A stretch of DNA of 64,000 nt from Brachionus manjavacas (taxonomy: Eukaryota; Rotifera; Eurotatoria; Ploima; Brachionidae). Shown piece by piece: positions 55,340 through 64,000 of this stretch (positions are counted from its first letter, which is position 1; each line of letters starts with the position of its first letter). The stretch lies in contig JAHQIY010000003.1 of NCBI GenBank assembly GCA_019054805.1, forward strand, positions 124,001 through 188,000, given 5' to 3'. A program made the translations under genes and the position numbers. The notes under the pieces are model-generated. The model made no database searches, had not been told where the DNA came from, and worked only from the letters and a program-made list of their open reading frames with translations.

Positions 55340-57180
55340 AGCAAACGACTTCCAACATATTATAATGATCACGGAAACTTCAATTCACGGTTCAATTCAA
55401 TGTCTATCAAGCATCTATCAAACTACTCACTTTTTAACAGAGATCGTGAAGAGTTGATTGGAGGCGGCGTAGCAATCTATGTCCGCAACGATATTGATGC
55501 CTACGAAGCAAATAATTTATGCTTTTCCCAAAGATGGACTGAACAAGTCTGGTGTTACATTCACATTGGATCAGAGAAAGTTCTGTTAGGATGCATTTAC
55601 CGACCACCTTACGCAAGCAGGGAGACCAACATGGAAATTAATCACACCATAACCCATGCCAGAATGATGATTGACAAAAAAAAAATTCACAGGTCTCTTA
55701 ATTGCAGGCGATTTCAACTACCCAATGATCAAATGGAATAGTGAATTTTGAATTGTAACAAGCAAAGGGAACAGTATTTGTAGAAATAGCTGTATTGATT
55801 TCCTTGAAACCTTAGAGTCAAACTTTTTAAAGCAACATTATTGTTCTCTAATATTCTCAAGCAACTTAGCAAAATAAATGTGATAACGGCGAGTGGAAAC
55901 GACGGATTACATCCGCATGTAATCAAAAGTTGTTCTGAAAGCTTCTCAAGAATTTTGGAGTCAATTTTCAAGAACTCATTCATTACAGGCAAGTTACCAT
56001 CATCTTGGAAAGAGGCAAACATTACGTCAATCTTTAAAAAAGGTAAAAAAACTGACCCGAGTAACTATAGACCGATCTCACTCACTTCCGTTCCTTGAAA
56101 AATAATGGAGAGAATTATTAGATACGCCATGATGGCTCATCTAAACAAATACCATCTGATTACAGAACAACAACATGGCTTTGTCGAGAAAAAATCATTT
56201 TTGACAAATCTTCTTGAAACTATTGACATTATCACAGAGGCAGCGAATCGTGGATTTGCGTCAGCGGTGGTTTTTCTAGACTTTGCTAAAGCCTTCGATA
56301 AAGTTTCACATCGGGCACTATTTTAAAACTGGAGGCATACGGATTCATGGTTGCATCTTGAATTGGATCTCCGATTACTTGACTTGTAGGAAGCAACGCG
56401 TAGTATTAGGCGATAACGTCTCCGATTGGAAAGTCTTAAGTGGAATCCCACAAGGATCTGTCGTTGGTCCTCTACTTTTCGTGATATTTATCATAATAAG
56501 TGTAAATTTTTGCTCTTCAAAAGTAAGACAGTGGAACTATTAATGAACAACTTACCAATGAGTCAAACAACTGTTGAACGAGATCTTGGAATTTATCTGA
56601 CTGACAACTTAAAATGGGCACACCAAGCGACACAGGCAGCAAATAAAGCGAATGCAGTATTGGGTCAGCTCAAACAAGCCTTCAAGTGCTGGTCCATAAA
56701 TACTTTTAAGCAGCTGTATGTCTCATTTGTTAGACCTCAGTTGGAATATTCTGCAGCAGCTTGGAGTCCATGTACTAAAAAGGATTCGAACATTTTTGAA
56801 CGAGTGCAAAGACGAGCCACGAAATTATTGAAATCTGGACTATGATAAAAGACTTACTAAGTTAGGGTTGACGACACTCAAGACAAAACGAGATCGTCAA
56901 GACTTAATTGAAACATTTAAAATAATGAATTGTTTTAGCGCAGTCAAATGGCAGAATCCGTACATTAAAAGCCATGCACTAACAAGTAATGGTCCAGCTG
57001 ATGGAATCCGAGGACATCACAAAAGATTGACCAAGCAAATGTCAAGGATAAAAGTGAGAGAGAACTTTCTAACAAATAGAGTGGTGAATGCGTGGAACGA
57101 GTTACCGATATAGGTTGTAAATTCAAAATCTAAAAATGAATTCAAAAACAAATTGGATATCTTTTTGAAACAAAAATAAT
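55340..57180 (+). pseudogene. LINE ORF2 (endonuclease, RT; deleted)
   Basis: Endonuclease blocks IGGGVAIYVRNDIDAYE and LLGCIYRPPYASRE (55,400-55,741), then AGDFNYPMIKWN in another frame. RT begins at 55,841: SNYRPISLTSVP, TEQQHGFVEKKSFLTNLLET, AVVFLDFAKAFDKVSHRALF, then SGIPQGSVVGPLLFVIFI. The catalytic YADD region that should follow is missing; the next block is TTVERDLGIYLTDNLKWAHQ (56,570 onward), then LYVSFVRPQLEYSAAAWSPC and a C-terminal NFLTNRVVNAWNELPI. Without YADD it cannot polymerise. Confidence 0.8.
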
Positions 57181-57316
57181 TAATTTTTTCCTATTAACTT
57201 AATCTTTTTAAGACATATTTTAAAATCAGACAGCTTCCATAGCAAGCCTAGATATAGCATTGCTCCGCAGTTATTCTGCTGTAGCTTTTTTTTTTATTAT
57301 TATTATTATTATTATA

Positions 57317-57662
57317 TTAAGAATTTTAGAATTTCGTTCTGATATTTTTAGATGATATCTAAATAAAATATTAGAATCTGTGAACGGCTTTCCAAGCCAA
57401 AAAGTTCTCTTTATCTATTCACAATACCACAATTTAATGCTAAAATGGCGATTCCTCTTGTTTGTGTTTTATACTCAGACAAAGTTTTTGAATTTAGGTT
57501 CTTTTGACTTAATCACTTATTTCAGTGTTTGAATTTTTAAAGAAAAAAACTCTCTAATTTTTTGTTTTCCAATTTTTTTTTCTTTTAACTTAAGTTGAAA
57601 ATTTTCCATTTTCAATTTCAGGTGTTTTAATGCATCCAAACAAAATTGGGACTAATTCTTGA
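57317..57662. other. AT-rich spacer
   Basis: No gene or element seen. Confidence 0.5.
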
Positions 57663-57728
57663 GATTTCATTTAAATCCCAGAATACAAACATTTTAATCA
57701 ATTTGTATTCTGGGATTTAAATGAAATC
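57663..57728. repeat. Perfect 27-bp hairpin
   Basis: GATTTCATTTAAATCCCAGA plus seven more bases, a 12-base loop, then the exact complement (57,702-57,728). It lies just 3' of the decayed minus-strand ORF ending at 57,768, so it could be the terminator or end structure of that element. Confidence 0.85.
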
Positions 57729-57767
57729 AATATTTATCAATTTTGAGCTAATTTCTTTTTTTTTTAG

Positions 57768-58623
57768 TCATCGTGATGGTGATTTTTTCCATTTATTAAC
57801 AAAATTTTGAAAAAGGAATTGCCTATAATATAATAATGATTCACTTAAGTTTTGGATATCTGGTGATTCAAATTTTTCTAATTTAAGTTTCATGTCATTT
57901 TTTAGAGACTGAAAAAAAATATGGTCAAACCAGCTCTCTGTGATGCGATGTTCTACTAGCTTATTTCTTTTCATATTAGAACTTGATTATAAATAATTAA
58001 ATGCTTTACTAAATTAGCTATATAATGTTTGTTTGAAAAAAAAGTTCAGAAAATAGTGTGTCAATTATTTGGATTTCAAATACAAGTTTATTAGAAAAAT
58101 GTAAAGAGTTATTTGAATCGTAATTATTGTAAAAAATCTTTTTGTCTTTCACATAAAAACTTAAATAGAATTCAGTACAACAAAATGGACAAAATTCAGA
58201 TAAAATGGTACATGATGATATTTTTTTACCATGACTAAAAATATCAGCTTTTTTAAATCTAAAATTTGATTTGATTTTAACAATGTATTCGAACAAATTA
58301 AACATTTTAATATCTGATCGTATCAGATTTGATTCAAAATTATTTTGCAATGAAAAATAATCTATTGTTTTCCTAAAACTTTTTAAAATTTAGAAATAAA
58401 TCAATTGGATAAATTAAATTATAGAGTTCGATTTTGTTTAGAAAATTGGAAAATTCTGATTTAGTTATATCAAAATTCATTACATGAAAAAATATTCTAG
58501 AAATTTTTTCAAAGTCTGTCTAAGCATAATGTGGATATCTTCCAATTATATATAGCCCTTTTACTAATTGTTCAATATTTTGAAAAGGTTTTAAAAAGTC
58601 CTGCCAGAAATGATTTCTTTCCA
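57768..58623 (-). pseudogene. Unidentified decayed ORF
   Basis: From an ATG at 58,623 the minus strand reads MERNHFWQDFLKPFQNIEQL and continues in phase-shifting segments: 58,350-58,018 is open (contains CPFCCTEFYLSFYVKDKKIF) and 57,974-57,768 is open (RITESWFDHIFFQSLKNDMK). Composition and continuity look like a former protein, interrupted by a TAG and frameshifts. I do not recognise the family. The CPFCC string might be part of a zinc site. Its position behind the DUF3987-like fragment suggests both belonged to one mobile element. Confidence 0.4.
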
Positions 58624-59640
58624 TGCTATTTTAGTTTGCAATTAAGAATAATAAAGTGACAATTGAGAATTTAATTTAAAACATGATTCTTATTAGTTTG
58701 AAAACCAAATTTAATTTGTATAAGAATGTTTTTTTTTGTCTTATAAATCTTTGCTTTAAATTGATTGAAACTGATTCGAATTTTTATTGCTTAATTGCTT
58801 ATTTGTTTCATATAAAATAAATTTTATTTTATTTTTAAATTATAAAAATAATAAAAATACCTCCTCCTTTTGGGTCTTGAATATTCTTTGTTTATCTCGG
58901 CAGCTCTTATATTTTCATCCGAAATACGTTGGTTATTTTCAATTTCAAGAATTTTTTTACTTAAATTTGTTCCTTCTAAGTTGGACTGTTTATTTAATTA
59001 TGAATTTCGTTTTCTGAATCGTGATTACTATTAAGTGTGGTAAATTCATCGTGAATTGTGATTTCTGATGAATAATTTGCTGGAAGTTCTAAAATATAAA
59101 ATATAAAGCTCAATATTTATTTTCTCTAAATTTACAATTTAGTATTTTTTTGAAATCAAGAATGTTGACAGATATCATTTTGAATACATCAATAAATTTT
59201 AAGTTGCTTTCAAGAATCTCTAGAGCTATTTTTAAAAATTTGAAGCTTTTTCTATTATTGGGTGCTAAATGTATTTCTACTTGTCCTTAATTTAACTTTT
59301 CTTACTCTAAGCATGCGTCGTGAAACTAATTAATTGTTTTTCTCGTTTAATGGCATTAATCTGTTGCTTTTACTATTTTTCTCGACAATCTCAATATTTT
59401 ATTGAAAAAATGAAGCATAGATCTACTGAATCAATTATTACCCAATTTCTTTTTTTTATTCAAATTATCAAGGTAATTAGTGATTGATTGATAAAATTCA
59501 ATTTCTAATTCAATATCATATTTAGACAAAACCATGCAGTTTTTATTAAAAAAATATTAATAATTAATGAGCCTTATTTTTTTGCTTATTTTTTAAAAAC
59601 ATTATTGACTCTTATAAAACATGTAAAATGCCACATAGTC
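58624..59640 (-). other. Decayed sequence between two ORF remnants
   Basis: Low-complexity stretches alternate with short coding-like pieces on the minus strand (for example NRKSFKFLKIALEILESNLK near 59,200-59,260). It probably joins the DUF3987-like fragment to the ORF at 58,623, but I cannot trace a frame. Confidence 0.35.
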
Positions 59641-60112
59641 TTAAAAGTTTAGAACTCAATTAATTGTGGTTCCATTGAAAATTTGCAAAAATATTGAACG
59701 ATCCTAGCTCGTTCCACCATTATTGTAGCGTCCTAAAGCTCCAATAAATGAACTTCTCTCATCATAAAGTGACAAGATTTGTCCAAAATTTTTTAAAAGT
59801 TAAATAATTGAATCAAAAGTTGCTTCTAATTTTGAGTTATTAAATAAGACATTAAAAGGAAATTTATTATCATTAGCAAGCATAGACTTTGCTTAGTCAA
59901 TACCAAGTTTGTGTTCTATTTCTCTTGCAGCTTGGGAAAATATTCTCATAGCAGGACTTTTACCAGTTGAAGCATTTTTTAAAAGTGCTGTTTAACCAAT
60001 AGAGGATTCTGATTTAGATAATGTCATTCTTATCCTTGATTTGTTCTTTAAATGAAAAACTGTAGATATTAAAGAGGCAACAATAGTTTCTAGCGAAACT
60101 CTAGATTCAAAA
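59641..60112 (-). pseudogene. DUF3987-like P-loop ATPase fragment
   Basis: One minus-strand frame of ~157 codons with five internal stops. It carries a Walker A-like NASTGKSPAMRIFSQAAREI, then LFNNSKLEATFDSII, a Walker B-like ILSLYDERSSFIGALGRYNN, and RSIFLQIFNGTTIN. The order (GKSP, a Thr-containing block, DE-SSF, then L-x-x-F-N-G) resembles DUF3987 primase-associated ATPases found in phages and mobile elements. The stops sit where Gln or Trp would fit. Upstream is cut by a plus-strand LINE. The family call is from pattern memory. Confidence 0.45.
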
Positions 60113-60169
60113 CTTTGTTAAAAAAATTATAATTAATATAAAAATATATTCTTTTTATTTTTACCCTAT

Positions 60170-61070
60170 ATTTGATAATATTTCAGCTACGGTTTCATCA
60201 AAAACACCATACAATAAAAAAACAGATATCCACCACTCCTAGCAGCCAAAAAGTTGAGAGATTCAAATATTTTAAAATCTGTTTATCTTAGTCCAGATTT
60301 ATCTGAAAACTAAAAAGCTTTAGAAAATGAATTGAGAAAACAAAGAAGCAAATAATGGTCATTCACAAGACTCGCCCTATCGATTTGGTATCCGTGGAAA
60401 TCAGATCGTCAAATTCAAAAAGCAATAATCGTTCATCAAAAGCGTCATCACGTATAGATAATAACTAATCTTTAAAATGTTTGTATTTAAATGCTACTTC
60501 TTTTGAAAATAAACTAGATGAGTTCAGTTCAGAGTCCAGTGATATCGAAACAAAAAGCCCACAAATTGTAGCAGCTAGTGAGACTTGGTTCAAGAGCATC
60601 TCAAATACAAACGTTAAAGGATACAATTTGCAAAGAAAGATTACATACAATCGACTGATTTGAATTAAATGATGCAGGTTTTAATTTAAGTAATAAAAAA
60701 ATAGAACAAATTTGGGCAGTAGTTAACTTTAACTATGAAAAGTGTTTAGTTGGCTGCCTTTATAGGCCAAACGATTTTGTGGTTATGAACGATATTTATT
60801 TGGTCTTCAAACAAGCTAAAGACTATGTGGATAAAAGAGGTTTTAAGGATTCTAATTATGGGTGACTTTAACTTTCCATCAATCATCTGGTCAAATGGCT
60901 GTGTGTCAGAAGTCTTAAACGAAAATGGAATCAAAAAAAAGTTCGCTAAGAGAGACGCTAAGCGACACTTTTCTACATCAGCATGTAAATGTCCCATTTC
61001 AAATGTAAAATGTGATTCAGCCTGGCAGTGTGTATTCAATCGATACCAAATTTTTGCTTGGTAAAATAAA
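60170..61070 (+). pseudogene. LINE fragment: ORF1 C-terminus and endonuclease start
   Basis: The frame pieces give SVYLSPDLSEN, LRKQRSK, DSPYRFGIRGNQIVKFKK (ORF1 CTD), then LNATSFENKLDEFSSESSDI, QIVAASETWFKSI, LVGCLYRPNDFVVMND and GDFNFPSIIWSNG (AP endonuclease). Frameshifted. No RT follows. Confidence 0.7.
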
Positions 61071-61213
61071 TACAGGACATCTGGTAATCATTTTCAATTT
61101 TGTTCACAAAAACAATATTAGTAAGGAATCATAAACTGTTAAAAATGTTTATTATTTCTAAAAAAATTTCTCATTTTTTATCAAATTTTGATTGGGTTTA
61201 CTTTTTTTAGAAT

Positions 61214-61480
61214 TTAAATATTCAGGAAATGTATATTGAGTTTATTTTCTATGTCAGCAAAGCTAAGAATCGATTCATTCCATTGACGGACGGCTCCAAA
61301 ATGACCATATTTTCCGCAGAACAGACATAATCTCGCAACCGGCTTGTCGATTTGGTTTTTCCATGTAAATTTATTTCGAAATTCTTGGTTACTTTCACCT
61401 CTAACTTTTTCTATGAAAGTTTTAAATACTCCGGGACCCTTATTTTTAAGATCGCCACATTCTCCTCTAATGGTGTGCTA
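61214..61480 (-). CDS. Unidentified minus-strand exon or ORF fragment
   Basis: Reading leftwards from about 61,480 to TAA at 61,214 there is one frame with normal amino-acid composition in otherwise AT-rich DNA: HTIRGECGDLKNKGPGVFKT, IEKVRGESNQEFRNKF, then DKPVARLCLFCGKYGHF and NESILSFADIENKL. It contains one TAG near its start. The C-x2-C...H spacing suggests a zinc-binding site. It could be the last exon of a host gene or part of a transposon; I do not recognise it. It lies just downstream of the kinase gene on the same strand. Confidence 0.35.
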
Positions 61481-61509
61481 ACAGTCGAATCTTTCCAAGA
61501 ATTAATGAA

Positions 61510-61625
61510 CGGATTCATTGATTGCTAGATCAGCAGCAATCAATCACATCGGCTGTCTCAGTGTGTTTTATCAACACACTCGCTGGATAGCCAGCTACAG
61601 TCAAAACTCCTGCTACTACTACTAC
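61510..61625 (+). repeat. LINE 3' end with hairpins and (CTA)n tail
   Basis: Contains small hairpins (TGTGTTTTATCAACACA; CTGGATAGCCAG) and ends in GCTACTACTACTAC, the same kind of 3' terminus as the LINEs at 11.6 and 32.8 kb. No coding part attached. Confidence 0.55.
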
Positions 61626-62041
61626 AAATTTTAAATCTATTTTTTTTTTAATTCCAATAATTATTATTTATTTTGTGATCTCCTATATGTTAACTTTTTT
61701 CTTTTTTTTAATTTTACGATGAAGTCAACCATCAAATCGACTAAGATTTCAATACCTATTTTTCTTAAGCATGCCTCTTTTAAGTCGCCTATACCATTTG
61801 CCTTTTGCTTCATTAAGACCTTTTTTTTGTTCTACAATTTACAGTATATTTCATTCCTAATTCGGACTGAATTTTTGGCCAGATTAAACTTAGTTTTTAG
61901 TGAAAATGTAAGCAAAATTTTATTTGAAAAAAAAACCTCTGAATTCTACTAAATGATAAATAACCAAAATTACCATAATACTCAATTAATTCTTAAAATT
62001 AAATGAGTCAGACTTTTTTTTAAGTTAAAAACATTAAAAAA
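61626..62041. other. AT-rich spacer 3' of kinase exon
   Basis: Nothing supported; would include the 3' UTR of the kinase gene on the minus strand. Confidence 0.45.
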
Positions 62042-62367
62042 TTATTCATAATCTTCATCTACAATTTTTAAAAAACTATGTTCTAGGAGTTGATCGGCAG
62101 TTTTGCGATTTCCAGCATTGAATTGAAGACAACAGGTCAAAAAGTGTGTTGCTTCGTCAGAAACTGAATCAGGACAAGGCGGCTTTTTATCTGTATCAAG
62201 AGACAAGTGCATTTTAAACAATATAGCTTCGTCTCTCAATGGATGCCATGGCCGTTTCCCTGTAAACATTTCAATAACAACACACCCAACACTCCAAATG
62301 TCAGCTGAATATGTATAGCCTTCATCTTTTAAGCCACCGGAGGCCATCACTTCAGGTGCCATAAAAG
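62042..62367 (-). CDS. MAP3K4-like kinase, last exon
   Basis: The acceptor TTTTAG lies at 62,368-62,373 and the exon runs to TAA at 62,042-62,044 (108 codons). It encodes the kinase C-lobe from the activation segment: FMAPEVMASGGLKDEGYTYS (APE motif), ADIWSVGCVVIEMFTGKRPW (invariant Asp and Gly of subdomain IX), then NAGNRKTADQLLEHSFLKIV with the conserved Arg of subdomain XI. The ending (HSFLKIVDEDYE) and GKRPWH resemble MAP3K4/MEKK4 more than MEKK1-3. MAP3K4 relays stress signals to p38/JNK kinases. No upstream exon is recognisable in the remaining 1.6 kb, so the preceding intron is long. Confidence 0.85.
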
Positions 62368-63372
62368 CTAAAATTGAAAAAAAAATTAGTGTTTGATTTT
62401 TTATTTTAAATAAACTATTTATATAAGTCCTGAATTATTTTCACAGGAAAATAAAGGCAAATTTGTTTAAATATATTACCGATTCTCCATGGTTTAATTA
62501 TTTATATTTATTTCAAAAGTTAAATAATAATTAAAAAACATTTATTTTATGAAAGTTTTTATGATAAAAGGGGTTTAATCATACGTTTTTAATGCAGAGA
62601 AATTTTAAGGATTTTTTTTCTCCATCATTAGGTTATGAACCTTTGTTCCTCTTCTTGTAAGATCAATAAATAATTAGAAGCAAAATCGCTTCAAAATTTC
62701 ATAAATCATTTACAAGAGTCCTAATACTGTCCCTAGGCTAAAAATATTAAATTAAAAAATTTTTTATTGAAATTATAAAATTACAAAAAAGTTTATTTAA
62801 ACGAGTTTTGGGTTTATAAACCATTTGTACAAAAATTTTGGCTATTTTTACGCTAAATTCAGTTAAAAAAATTTTTAATAGAAAAAGTAGAAAATATCCA
62901 AAAAAAATAAAATTAAAAAATTTAAATGATTTGAGATGTTAAATAATAAGGTTAAAAAAGAATTAAATCCTATATCATAATAAAGAAATTTGATGATAAA
63001 GCGCTCTAAACAACCCTAAAGAGCAGCAGCAGATTATTTAAAATATTTCGTATTTCGTTTCCGGCATCAAATTTAGCAAAGAATAATGAATTATCTGTAT
63101 TAACTGTATTTACTTTACTAACTCAATATTTTGATGAGCTTTGAAATTAAAAAAAAAAAATTATAAAAAATGAAGAAACTGCATTCTGAATGAGACCTAA
63201 ACGCTAGAACAAAGCTAATAGCCTGAGTAGGGGAAAAAGAAAACGGTATGATGCCGACAAAGAAATTTAATGAGGTAGACTTTTCAGTAATTAATGATCG
63301 GAGCCCTCTCTTTAAAATTTTAAAAAAAATTAATTAATTAAATTAATCTTAAAATTTATGACCTTTTTTCAG
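62368..63372. other. Kinase intron, AT-rich
   Basis: No exon, RNA gene or element end seen. Confidence 0.5.
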
Positions 63373-64000
63373 TTCTTTCCAATTGACAAAATTACCGATT
63401 TTAATGTCCTAATAGTCAAGATATGAATAGTGACCATCTATGGGCTGTTAATTAGAAAATGAGTCAACAGCTAAAAGGTTTAACTATAAGAAAGCAAACT
63501 GGCAATTATTCGGCGAGATTTTAAATTCTTAAATAGTTAATATCACTGACAGTTGCCTCACAATAGATCATCTAAATGATAAAATTACAGGAATAATCAT
63601 TTCTGCTTCACATAAAAGCATTCCTTACCTTTCTCAGAAAATCTACAAAACCAGTCTTCCCCCAAACATTGTTAATCTGATAAAAGAACGTAGGAAAGAA
63701 AGAAGAAACTTCCAGAAAACTCACTGTCAAAAACTCAAGCAAAACTTTAATCACCTTACATTTGAGTTAGAGACTACTTTTAAAAAATTTTGAATCAAAA
63801 TTGGTTTGATTTCATTCAGAAGATGAAACAAAAAAACAAATAAGCAAAACAGATAATGAATACTCTTTGCTTTTCGCTAATGATTTAGTTACATTCAACA
63901 TTTACAGCAAAAAGAGAAAACTAGAAAATAAGATTATTAAATACATCAACGAACTAGAACAATGGCTTATTAAGTGGAAAATGAAAATCAGTTGAAATGT
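63373..64000 (+). mobile_element. LINE family J copy 6 (deleted form)
   Basis: Near-identical to 21,656-22,217 plus 22,698 onward: linker blocks after the endonuclease, the same internal deletion, then thumb sequence up to the window end. It provides the uninterrupted version of the site where the Tigger MITE inserted in copy 3. Contains a TGA and frameshifts. Confidence 0.8.

Larger units (their letters stand above)
54100..57316 (+). mobile_element. CR1/L2-like LINE with internal deletions
   Basis: Starts with an A-rich leader, ORF1 from ATG 54,129, endonuclease, RT and C-terminus, ending in a (TTA)n tract (57,294-57,316) instead of poly(A). It lacks the second half of the endonuclease (deletion near 55,800-55,840) and the YADD block of RT (deletion near 56,495). 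Many frameshifts; a dead copy. Confidence 0.82.

Noticed and set aside
1..64000. CRISPR arrays, bacterial operons, tRNA or rRNA genes
   Set aside because: The DNA is eukaryotic with spliced genes; no regularly spaced repeats and no tRNA/rRNA sequence were recognised. The tRNA-like pieces are only retroelement primer sites.

Overview
The window is strongly AT-rich animal nuclear DNA. Only two host genes are recognisable. One is a nine-exon K+-dependent Na+/Ca2+ exchanger of the NCKX3/4 type (SLC24), with most introns 42-76 bp. The other is the last exon of a MAP3K4-like kinase. Almost everything else is transposable elements in layers. The 4-copy TTAGGG-type tract, tiny introns, AT bias and mix of non-LTR, Gypsy, Ginger-like, Tigger and hAT elements suggest a small-genome invertebrate outside insects and nematodes. 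A rotifer-like animal is one possibility, but the sequence does not prove a taxon.

Layout. 1-3.2 kb: a minus-strand non-LTR element (ORF1 plus endonuclease) abutting a plus-strand LINE tail. 4.7-12.3 kb: a recent 3.8-kb tandem duplication of an old minus-strand Gypsy remnant plus the 3' end of a LINE. 11.6-16.1 kb: the nearly complete minus-strand LINE, flanked by direct repeats of about 375-381 bp. 16.5-21.2 kb: AT-rich, with one gag remnant. 21.26-34.78 kb: the NCKX gene. Its first intron (7.8 kb) and fourth intron (3.6 kb) hold LINE pieces, Tigger and hAT MITEs, foldback repeats and a 73-bp copy of one of its own exons. 35.3-42.3 kb: a Gypsy LTR element (A) with an extra 3' ORF, sitting in a palindromic repeat. 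42.4-44.5 kb: a LINE interrupted by a solo LTR and ending at a telomere tract. 44.5-54.1 kb: a minus-strand Gypsy element (B), split in its RNase H region by element C (46,782-50,646). 54.1-57.3 kb: another LINE. 57.7-60.1 kb: decayed sequence with a DUF3987-like P-loop ATPase. 60.2-61.6 kb: LINE pieces and an unidentified minus-strand exon. 62.0-62.4 kb: the kinase exon. 63.4-64.0 kb: a LINE copy matching one inside the NCKX intron.

The most interesting object is element C. It has 118-bp terminal inverted repeats with one mismatch, ends TGTAATACA...TGTATTACA, and a 4-bp target duplication (AACT). It encodes an intact HHCC/DD35E Gypsy-type integrase with a Ginger-like N-terminus. On the opposite strand it carries a divergent Gag-like ORF with a CCHC knuckle, and downstream of the integrase a broken cysteine-rich Env-like ORF. 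I see no reverse transcriptase, protease or RNase H in it. It looks like a cut-and-paste (Ginger-type) transposon with retroviral gag and env-like genes.

The NCKX exons join in frame at every boundary into one 601-codon reading frame (600 residues plus stop). The transposon genes do not work with the host genes; they are self-contained parasites at different stages of decay.
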